This document shows positions 44,666 through 53,800 of a stretch of DNA of 64,000 bases, in pieces (within the stretch, counting starts at the first letter, position 1; each line of letters begins with the position of its first letter). Location of the stretch: contig JAEHOE010000046.1 in NCBI GenBank assembly GCA_016858145.1, positions 372,001 through 436,000 of the forward strand, written 5' to 3'. The notes beneath the pieces were generated by a model that ran no database searches, had not been told where the DNA came from, and was given only the letters and a program-made list of their open reading frames with translations. The DNA comes from Edaphochlamys debaryana. Lineage: Eukaryota; Chlorophyta; Chlorophyceae; Chlamydomonadales. Made by a program: the position numbers and the translations under genes.

Positions 44666-47600
44666 CGGGGGAGGTAGATTGAGGGCAGAAGAGACTTCAG
44701 GTGGCAGGCATGCGTGGGGCGTGCGCCGTGGGCCAAGCAGGGAGACCAGATTTGGCCTCTCTGCCAGGCCGGTGTGAGGCACGCAGGGCCCCGCTGTTCC
44801 TTCCTGGCAGCCCCAGCGCTGAGCAAGGTGGGCCACCACGCGAAAACCACCAGCCACAGCCTGCCACGTGGCCCTCTAGGGCACGTGCAAAACCCACACA
44901 AGCTCTCCCTCCCCTTCCCCCTCCCCCCTACCCTCTGCCTCATCCCCCACCCACCAGGAACAGCGTGGCCAGCACCTCGGCCATCACCACGTGGCCCCCC
45001 CGCTCGGGGTGCATGGGGGAGTGCAGGTAGAAGGCGCCGGGAGACACGGCGGCGGCCGAGGGCGGGGCGGCGGCCAGGAAGGCCTCAGCCGCGTCCTCCG
45101 CCTTCACGCCGCTCCGGCGGGCCTTGACGGCGGCCTGGGAAGGGGTGTGCGAGGCGCGCGGAGAGAGAGAACTTGTACGCACAGGGAGGGGGCGCAAAGG
45201 TGGCGGGAGCAGTCCTTGGCAGGCCCATGTAACGATGCATCAAGCCTAAACACCCTGCTTGCTTCCCGAAGGCGGCCCCCACAGCACGCTAGTAAGCTCC
45301 CAGGGCCAGATGCACGGCTTCCGTCAGGCCCCGCCCCTCTCAGAGGAGGCCCCCCGCACCTTGGCCCCCTCCTCCAGGGCGCGGACGGCGAGGGCCGCCG
45401 CCTGGCGGGCGGGGAACATGGCCGCACGCAGACTGACCTGCGGGGGTGGGGATGCGTGGGTGTGAGAGGTCAGCCCAGAATGATGACCTGCGCGTGTTGG
45501 GGGCTGCTTGCACAAGCCGACGAAAGCAAGCCTGCCGCCCCCAGGGCGTGCGACACGGAAGCCCGCCCCCCTTGACCCCTGACCCCCCGACAGCAGAGTG
45601 CAGAGCTCAGGCCCCTCTCCCTTGCACCCCCCCGCGACATCACCCGACTTGCCGACGGCAGGCCGTAACTCTCCCCTGTGCCGCCTCTCCCCTGTGCCCC
45701 CGTCCGCATCCCCCACTGAGGCCCCTCTACCCTGTACCCCCTGCATCCTGCCCCCACTTGCCGACGGGATTCCGAAGTAGTAGGCGAACGCACCCCTGTG
45801 CCCCCCCCCGCGCTCCCCGACTTCCCCCCCTTATGCAGGAGGCCCCTGTACACCCCCCCCCCCCTTCAATCCCGCACTCGCCGACGGCAGGCCATAGTAA
45901 GAGGCGAATTCCCCTTGTGCACCCTCTTCCCCTTAGGCCCCTCTCCCCTGTACCCCCTGTATCCTGCCCCCACTTGCCGACGGGATTCCGTAGTAGGAGG
46001 CAAACTCGTCCAGGTCCCGCTCCGCGGTGGCCCAGTAGCTGCGGACGGGGGCATGGAGGTGGGGTGCAGGGGCAAAGGGGGGTTACGCTTGCCAGAGGTA
46101 CCGGCAACCAGGTCCTGGCTCCGCGGTGGCCCAGTAGCTGAGCACGGAGGGAGGTAGGGGTGGTGGGGTTGGGGTGGAAAGTGTGAGGGCAAAGGGGGGT
46201 TTACGCTCGTGAGCGGTGGAGGCCCCGGCTCCGCAGTAGCTGCTACCGAAGAAAGTGGGGGGAGGATATCGAGGGTTGCACCAGCAATCCCTGGGACGCT
46301 CGTGAGCGGTGGTGGCAGGCAGCCAGGGCTGTGGCTGCGCGCCGTGGCCCTGTAATTGCACACGAGGACGGAGCTTGCATTCCTGTTTTGAGGGCAGGCG
46401 CGTGCTGCGGGCCGGCGGCCGAGCCTTGGGCTTGCCAGCCAAGCCGCCTGCACCGTGTGCGCCTGCCAAGGTGCCAATCTGCCCCGGCTGCTTCAGAGTC
46501 CCCGTGCTACCGGTACGGGGTAACCCCCGCTCCAAGCCCCTTCCCCGCTGCCCCACTCACGGCGCTTCTCCGTGGTCCCAAGCCTGAATGGGGACGAGGG
46601 GGCGGGTGGAGGGGCGAGAGGGCGGGCCGTGTTCAAGCAGAGGCAGAGCAAAGAGAAGGGGACAATGGGGAAGAAGGGGCAGCGGGGAGGTGCTGGGCCC
46701 CAGGTCATTCCTCCGCCCCCCCCCCGGCCCCCCCTACTCACGAAGAAGTGCACCAGCACCACCGCGGGCCGTGAGGGCAGCTCCAGGGCCTTGCGGACGA
46801 GGCGCTCGAAGGGGCGCCGCTCCTGGGGGGGTGTTGAGGGGGGGGTGAGGAGGTAGGGGGGGTTAGGGGGGTGGAGGAGGGTGGAGGGGTGAAGGAGGCA
46901 GGGTGCGCAAGTATGCGTGCCGCAGGAGCGGGGCGCGGCGGGGGTGGACGCACAGCGACCCACGGTGTGGGGGGGGGGGGGGGGCTGCGGCTCCGCAACG
47001 GGCCCCCAGGCCTTCCCCGAGACACGACCGACCCTGGCGCCCCGAGCTTCCCCTCTCCCTGGTCCCTGCCCCACCTCGAACTCCCCGCTGGAACCTCTCT
47101 CCCCCCCCCCCCCCCTCTCCCTGCCCCACCTCGAACTCCCCGCTGGGGGTGGGGCTGTCGTTGACCCTACAGGGAGGGCGGAGCGGGGAGTGCAGTGGTT
47201 GGCCCCGGTAGCCGGCCCCGATGGCAGCCCCCATGGCAGCCCCCCGCCCTTCCCGCCTGACCTGCGCGCAGCCCCCTCTGCCCAGCCGGCAGCAGTACGG
47301 GACAATCAGTACGTCAATCACCACGTCAATCAGCACGTCAGTCAGTACGTCATGCATGCCCCACCACCCACGCGCCGTGACGCTGGCACCCAGGCAGTGG
47401 CCCTCCTGAGGGCGCGCGGCTGCGGGTACCCCCGGCTCCCCTTCAACCTCCCCACACCCGGAGCTTTGCTTGCGTGCCGTGCGGTGCCGTGCCGTGCGGT
47501 GCCGTGCCGTGCGGTGCGGTGCGGTGCGGTGCGTGCGGTGCGTGCAGGCACCGAGGTGCGCAGGGCCCGACTGTCTGTGCCCCGGGCGCGACGGCCTTGA

Positions 47601-50085
47601 CACGCATACACTATCAGGAACCCACACATTCCCTCTCATGTAACCCCCTCCTCAGCCCTCCCTCTTCCCCACCCATCCCCCGCCAGGTCCATGCCCAGGG
47701 GCAGGTGCCGTACGACCGACGTGCCCGGACACGAACCCGCCCCTGACCCCCCTTGTTTCCCCTCCACCCCCCCCCTCACGAGTACTCGATCAGCACCAGG
47801 TCCACGTCCAGGGGCAGGTGCTGGTGCATGCATGACGACATGTAGGCAGACGTGGTGCCTAAGAGGGGGGGGGGCAGGAGGCAAGAGGGGTAAGGGGGAG
47901 GGGGGTAGGGGAGGCACGACAGGGAGGGGGGCAGGTGCTGGTGCATGCATGACGACATGTAGGCAGACGTGGTGCCTAAGAGGGGGGGGGGGGCAGGAGG
48001 CAAGAGGGGTAAGGGGGAGGGGGGTAGGGGAGGCACGACAGGGAGGGGGGCAGGTGCTGGTGCATGCAGGAGGACATGTAGGCAGACGTAGTCCCTAAGG
48101 GGGGGGAGAGGCGAGGTAGAGACTGCGGTATCGGTGCGGTAGGATGGCTCGGTGCCAGGGACAGTCAGTCTGCTCAAACCCGGCTGGCCCCGGCGGCTCC
48201 AAGCTTCCCACCTCAGCCCCTGCTGGTCTCCCGGAGACCGAGGCCGGTGGGATCCTGCTCATGCCCATCCGGCTCATGCCCCCCATGCCCCCGAAAGCTT
48301 GCCCCCCACAGGAGCCCCCCTCACAGGGAACCCCCCCCCCCACACACACACACACGAGAGCCCCCCTCGCAGAAACCCCCTCACGGCAGCTGCCCCCACC
48401 TGGCAGCCCCCCGTTGACCCAGTGGTGGGAGAGCAGGGGGTCGGAGGGGTCGGCAGCGAACTCGGTCACGGAGCGGCGGGGGGCGGGCAGCGCCTGGGAG
48501 GTGGGGAAGGGCGTGGAGGTGGGGGAGGGGGGTGGGGTTTCGGCCCTGCAAGGGGCCGTGCATGGGGCGCCAACCCCGCACGTGCGCTCGGCTCCCCACG
48601 CCCCCAAGCCCGCGTGGGCCCCGTTCCCCAAACCCCAGCACACGCCATCGCAGGTCCCTGCATCGCACCCTCCGCCCCCCAAGACACTCACCTGCATCCC
48701 CTCCTCAGCTGCAGCTGCAGCGGCCTCCTCCCCGTCCGCCGCCGCCCAGCCGCGGCCCTCGCCCGCGTCCTGCAGCCGCGGCCCCCCGGCCGCCAGTACC
48801 GAGGTCGCCGCCGCCGCCGCCCCTGCCGCCGCCGCCGCCACCGCCGCCGCCGACTCCCTCACCCGCCGCCGCCGCGCTCCCATGCGTTTCCCCACGAAGC
48901 CCCGGTCCTCCTCCGCCAGCCGCCGCCGCAGGAGGGCATTCGCGTCCTTGACGTCGCCTTCCCGGCCGCCCCCGTGATGTGGGTCGGCCTGCAGCCGCCG
49001 CCGCCTCCCCCCCATCCACCCCGACCCGGCCCCGCCAGCCGCAGCTACGCCCGCTGCTGCCATCACCCTGCTATCTACCCCCTCCTCCTCCTGATCCTCC
49101 TCCTCCTCCTCCTGATCCCGAGTCCCCAGCAGCGCCCTCCGCCTCCGGGTTCCGCTCCTCGTTCGCCGCCTGCTACTCCTCGCCGCCGCCTTCGCTGCCG
49201 CCGCCGCCGCCGCCGCCGCCGCCGACTCCTCGTCTTCCGCCGTGGCATTGGCGTGGTGGCGGCTGTGCACCTTGAGCGGCCGCGAGGGCGGCAGCACGGC
49301 CTGCAGCCACCTAGTGAGAAGCGCGTGGTAGGCGGGGGAGAGGTTGGGGTCGCAGCTGAGCGACATGCCGCCCGTGATGCTGCCGCCCACGGCGCCGATG
49401 CGAACCGCGTCGCCTGCGGGGGCGGAGCGCGAGGTGGGAGAGGGGTTGGGGGGAAGGGTGGGGTGGGTGGGGGGAGTGAGGGAGAGGGGTTGGGGGGAAG
49501 GGTGGGGTGGGTGGGGGAGTGGGGAGGGGTGGGGGCGTGGAGGCAGGGCGGATGGCAGCAATAGGCGGAGGGGTGGGTCAGGCCGTGTGTGGGGGAGGGA
49601 AGGCAGGGGGCTGTCGAACCGTTAGCACCGCCTACCTGGGGGTACCCGCCCACCCCCACACGCACCCGCTCGGACTCGCTCCAGCAGCAGACGTAGGCGA
49701 TCAGCGCGCCCCTGATACGTTATGCCCGCGAGGCGTTCAGGCAGGTCTACCATGAACTTGTAGGGTGCCGGCTCGCGCGGCACGCCGTTACCCCCATCCT
49801 CCGGGGGATGGAGAACGCGATCCTCTGGACGGTAAAGCCCTGCAAAATGGGGCGCACGATGTCGGTGCGGGTCGGCTAGAGAGTGGGAGTGTACTCATCC
49901 ACACCCACAGCCTGCCGCTTACAGTAGGACTTGGCATAGAAGGCATCTACATCACCACGACCTTTGTCGTGGAAGTCCGGTAGGGGTTTGGGCTTGGCTG
50001 GCGCAGCGTCGCTGAACGCGAGCATCCATGCCAAGAGCAAGACTTGTCGCCAATTGAGCATTTGCACTAGCATAGCTGTGGCCAT
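41916..50085 (-). CDS. Secreted SGNH/GDSL-hydrolase-like protein with Cys-rich C-terminal domain
   Basis: Eighteen exons keep phase: 50085-49923, 49839-49666, 49413-48692, 48493-48400, 47858-47780, 47166-47130, 46822-46742, 46583-46561, 46038-45978, 45437-45360, 45134-44955, 44532-43975, 43835-43780, 43634-43589, 43266-43198, 42947-42813, 42485-42369 and 42083-41916. They encode about 946 residues. The N-terminus has a hydrophobic signal (WRQVLLLAWMLAF). SGNH landmarks are block I IGAVGGSITGG with the nucleophile Ser, VDLVLIEYSVND, and the C-terminal HPERGGHVVMAE histidine. Exons 13-17 add a second domain with KWGW, YLSSYTDMGRASVTC and SGCTC. The substrate is unknown; a wall or extracellular-matrix glycan is a guess. 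A roughly 200-residue Ala/Arg/Glu insertion follows block I. The intron after exon 9 is GC-AG (TCG|GCAAGT). Confidence 0.88.
43304..43446. repeat. 27-bp tandem repeat x5 in SGNH intron 14
   Basis: Five near-identical units of GCAAGGGAAGGGGGATAGCG plus GCATGAG or GCATGGG run in tandem within the intron between exons 14 and 15. Variation is limited to one or two bases per unit. Confidence 0.93.
44532..44624 (-). repeat. Duplicated exon-12 acceptor and exon start
   Basis: The acceptor CCCTCAG plus GAGGTCATGGTCTCC at the real junction (44532) is repeated as CACCCAG plus GAGGTCATGGCCTCC at 44610. The spacing is 78 bp. The upstream copy abuts the G/C homopolymer. Confidence 0.88.
44625..44664. repeat. 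40-nt guanine homopolymer
   Basis: An uninterrupted run of 40 G on the plus strand (C on the transcribed-sense strand of the SGNH gene) sits in intron 11, just upstream of the duplicated acceptor. The exact length is prone to sequencing error. Confidence 0.85.
45650..46000 (-). repeat. Four copies of the exon-9 end and donor site
   Basis: Exon 9 ends FASYYGIPS|GCAAGT at 45978. Related ends occur downstream in the intron at 45882 (EFASYYGLPS|GCGAGT), 45762 (FAYYFGIPS|GCAAGT) and 45653 (SYGLPS|GCAAGT). Spacings are 96, 120 and 109 bp. The copies are separated by C-rich spacer with CCCTGTACCCCC-type repeats. Confidence 0.9.
47072..47166 (-). repeat. Duplicated exon-6 end and donor
   Basis: The sequence encoding SGEFE|GTGGGGCAGGG at 47130 recurs 56 bp further into the intron, ending at 47074. 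A C/G homopolymer tract separates the copies. Confidence 0.85.
47473..47545. repeat. GGTGC pentamer array in SGNH intron 5
   Basis: Runs of GTGCC/GTGCG pentamers extend for about 70 bp. The reverse complement of this motif forms the array at 26940-27010 in the dynein gene. Confidence 0.85.
47805..48110 (-). repeat. Three tandem copies of the exon-5 acceptor and exon start
   Basis: The unit containing CTTAG|GCACCACGTCTGCC and the next 30-35 exon bases occurs with acceptors at 47859-47861, 47976-47978 and 48095-48097. The periods are 117 and 119 bp. Only the copy at 47858 continues into VDLVLIEYS. The two upstream copies run into GGGGGAGG-rich spacer. Confidence 0.93.
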
Positions 50086-50859
50086 CGCGTTGGGGTCCGT
50101 TGGGTTCACCTGCGACTAGGCTAGAGCGGTCGAGACAGTTGCTCTGTTGCGGTGGGTCGGTCGCTACCTGCCGACATCGCGGGAGATGCAGTATATATGG
50201 TCTGTCTACGCAAATGAGTATGTCAGGGTTCGGACCTGGTGCAGTGTACACACCCAGCCCGCCAGCGTGCCTTCCCTGTCGATACCCGCTTCCCCCCGCC
50301 CCCCACCAGTTCGCCTGTGCCCCGCGTTGGCCATCTCAAAACCTCCTGAACCCCCCCTGATACATCTACGTATCACCATGTCCTGTGTTGGGCACGCCAC
50401 CCCGCCCTTAGGACCAGTAAGGATTGGTTGGAGGGGCGAGTCTTGGAGGGCACGGGTAGTGGGGCGGATGCAGCCAGGAGCAGCGGGAGCAGGACCCGAA
50501 CCGCGCAGGCCGGACCGGGAAGCCTGGGTCACAGCCCCGTTGCAGGCGTACATATCATGGGCGGAGGACCTCGGGGGCTGCGGGGGCGCCGCCGCAAAGT
50601 GCGGGTTACGAAGTCGGTTGCCCCGACCGTTAGGGCATCGCCGCGCTTGATGCGGCGTGCCCGACGCGTGACACTCGCCTCCGCACCCGTGCATCGGCTG
50701 CCACGACCGCTCCGAGAACCTGCGCTCCAGGCCCATGCATGGTTGCATACTTGCATACGTCCAAGAGGGAAATTGCACAGACTCCCGCGTGCACGACTGC
50801 CACGGCCGCTGCCTCCACACATCGTGCATATGACACCTAGCGCTTAGTCAAGAGCAGAG
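50086..50859. promoter_or_regulatory. Divergent promoter region of SGNH and TauE/SafE genes
   Basis: The genes start 775 bp apart, pointing away from each other. A TATATA element lies near the SGNH side. No certain exon was identified, although an upstream non-coding or short coding first exon of the transporter cannot be excluded. An acceptor-like AGAGCAG immediately precedes its ATG. Confidence 0.5.
50192..50198 (-). promoter_or_regulatory. TATA box of the SGNH gene
   Basis: CATATATACT on the minus strand lies about 110 bp upstream of the SGNH ATG at 50085. It is the only clean TATA motif in this intergenic region. Assignment is by position. Confidence 0.5.
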
Positions 50860-53800
50860 ATGTCAGATGACCTCACGCCGGATTCTCCCTTTGAGGCGGA
50901 TGCCAAGACCATCATCGCGCTCGTCGCCACGGTCCTTGTGAGCATGCTGAAGAATGCGGTCATGGCAATGCTGGGTTCGGCTATGGGGCATAGACCTAGC
51001 GGGTGCACGGAATCGCGCGACGGTTCTCCTGCTTGCCCACGTGACGGCGCGGCTCTTGGGCGAGTCATAAGCAGATACGGTGAGCTGCAAGCATGACCAG
51101 AGCTCGTGGCCTGGCCGCGTGGCCTGCCGACGTGGGAGCCGACACACGCCACGCGGGCGGACTTTGGACCCCCCTCCGGCCCCGCCACTGCATCGGAAAC
51201 TCCTTCTCAGCTCTGCGTAGCGCATGTAGCAGGCACCCAGGTCTCTGCCGCTCAAACTCTCTGGCCCGTGCCTCTTCCGTCTCCCCACTCAGCTCGGGGC
51301 CGTGGCGACGGCGGCGGGCGTGGGCGGCGGCGCCATTTACATCCCCATCTTCAACTCCCTAGTCGGCTTCGGTAGGTATCGGGTGTTGGGCGTTGGCATG
51401 CGCGTCAACCGTTGCTCGTGGTGGATGCGTGGTCCCTCCCTTCGTTCGGTCCCTCCCTATGCCCCACACTTAGCAATTTCCCCTCATGCCCCCCTCATGC
51501 CCCCCCCCATCCCCCCCATCCCCCCACCCACGCCCAGGCCTCAAGTCCAGCACAGCGCTCTCCCAGGCCGCCATCACAGCGGGAGCTCTGGCGGGACTGC
51601 TGTCCAACCTGCCCCGCTCCCACCCCTCGGTCAAGGTGCGCGTGTGGAAACGTGTGGAGTCCAGGACCCAGTGCCAACCGCCCTGCTGGGTCAGTGGGTT
51701 GAATCAGAGGGCGCGGTGTGAGCAGGGGCTCCGTCGACCTCAGCGCACAGCGCGCCGTCCGACCCACATCGACCCACATCAAGTGCCCCCTCACCGCCAC
51801 CCCGCCGCCTCACCTCCAACCCCCCTCTCTTTCCCCTCCTTCCCCCAGGCCGCGCCCCTCATTGACTTCCCGCTCATGTTGCTGCTCACCCCGGCCCTGC
51901 TGGTGGGGGTGGGGCTAGGTGAGGCGGGCTGCAGTGGGGCTGGGGTCTGTGCAGCCCCACCCTGCTCACCTCCCCGGCCTGAGCCACAGCTGGCCACGGG
52001 CGTCCTCCGGTGTCCCTGCAGCCCTCGGTGGTTACAATGGGGGACCCCAGCGGTGACTCCTCCTGGGCGGGACGGCTTTACTGCTTTCTTCACTCGTTGC
52101 ATCCGGCTGGTGGTCCAGACCCGGCTAGCTGCACATTGCGTTGACCCCAGCGGGGTGCACGGCAGCTAACGGCCGTGGCTTGGCAGCCAACTTCACGGGC
52201 TTGCCTCCTGCCATCACGCCTCCCCCTGACGTCCCTTCAGTGTAGATTTGCTCCCCTTCCTCCCCACCCTCCCCCTTGTGCCAAGGCGTGCTGCTGAACG
52301 TGATGCTCCCCACGCTGCTGCTGACGGCGCTGCTGCTGGCGCTGCTGCTGCTGCTCACGGTGCAGGCGGTCGTCAAGGTGGGGGGGGGGGGGAGGAGGGG
52401 AGAGGAGGGAGGAGAGACCAGAAGAGGAGAAGGGAGGGGAGGAGAGGAGCCGCTTGGAACGGGGCTGCACTGTCTTTGCCACAGAGGGAGAGGGGGCAGG
52501 GGTCGAGGCTGACAGCCCCCTCGCCTCCGCCGCCGCACTCCCCACCCCCACATCCCAGGGCCGGCAGCTATGGGCCCAGGAGACGCGCAAGAAGGCCGAG
52601 GCCGCCGCCTACGAGGCATCTTCCCACCTGGGCTCGGACGGCGGCGCCGCGGCCTCGCCCGCAGCCGCCTCGGCCCGCGCCGACCCCGCCCCTGCCTCCG
52701 CGGCGGAGGCGCAGCGGCGGCCCAGCCTACGGCAGCGGGGTCTGCGGCGGCTGCGGACGGAAGAGGAGGTTTCTCTCCTGTCCATGGAGGGCGGTGGCGG
52801 GGAGGAGGATGACACGGCCAAGTGGGGTGGCGGCGGTGTGGCGGGGGGTGCGGCCTCGGGGGCAGCGGTCGCGCGGGCCGCCTCCGCCCCCGCGGGCCCC
52901 GAGGGGGCCCACCCCAGCGCCGCCGCTAGGCAAGCCGCCGGCAAGGGCCCAAGCGGGCCCAGGCCGGGCCCGGGCTTTGGGCCCGCACTGGGCTCGGCCG
53001 AGGCGGCCTCCCTGGACTGCATGGAGGGATCCCTCCCGCCCCCCCTCCTGCCGGTGGCGGGGATGACCAGTCGGGCCCTGCAGGAGCACACCAGCCGCCG
53101 CCCCTCCACGTCAGCAGCCGCAGGGGCGGAATCTGGGCCTGGGCCTGGGCCTGGGCCTGGACCTGGGCTGCACGTGGAGACGCACGGTGGCGGCGGGTCC
53201 GCAGGGGCACTGGCGTCGGGGGCGGCCGGGGGCAGCGGGGGGGCGGGGGTTTCAGGGGCCACGCCGCCCTCCCAGCCGCGGCGCATCCGCAGCCGCGCCG
53301 CCGCCGTGCCGCCCTCGCCCGCGCTGTCAACCGCCTCGTCGTGGCGCGCCTTCAACGAGCTGGTGGGTGGTTGGCGGTTGACGGTTAGCGGTTGGTTGTT
53401 GGCGGCGGCTTAAGGCATCTACGGGTTGGGCTGCGCGCAGCCTGAGGCTTGTGCTCTACCCCCTTCCAAGTTCCAACCACCCTCCCTTCTTCCCTCCCCT
53501 TCCCTTTACTTTGCTTTTTAGGGCTTTGTGGACTTTGACGCAGCCCCTAGCGACGACGAGCCGCCGGCCTCGGGCCCCGGCAGTGCCACCGCCGCCCCGG
53601 GCCGCCTGCTGAGCCTGCTGCTGCGCCCGGGGCCTCTCGCCCCAGGGGCGGGGGCGGGGGCGGGGGCGGGGCGGCGGCGGGGGACGCACACCGGGCAGGC
53701 GGGGGAGGGGGAGGCGGGGTGGCTGCTGGGGCGGAGGGTGTCGTTCGAAGGGGCGGCGGCGGCGGCGGCGGCGGCTTCTGCGGCGGGGGATCTGGAGGCC

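Noticed and set aside
48152..49564. 470-codon plus-strand open frame rich in Pro, Arg and Ala
   Set aside because: It lies opposite SGNH exons 3-4 with block I in correct splice context. The plus-strand frame has no recognisable domain.
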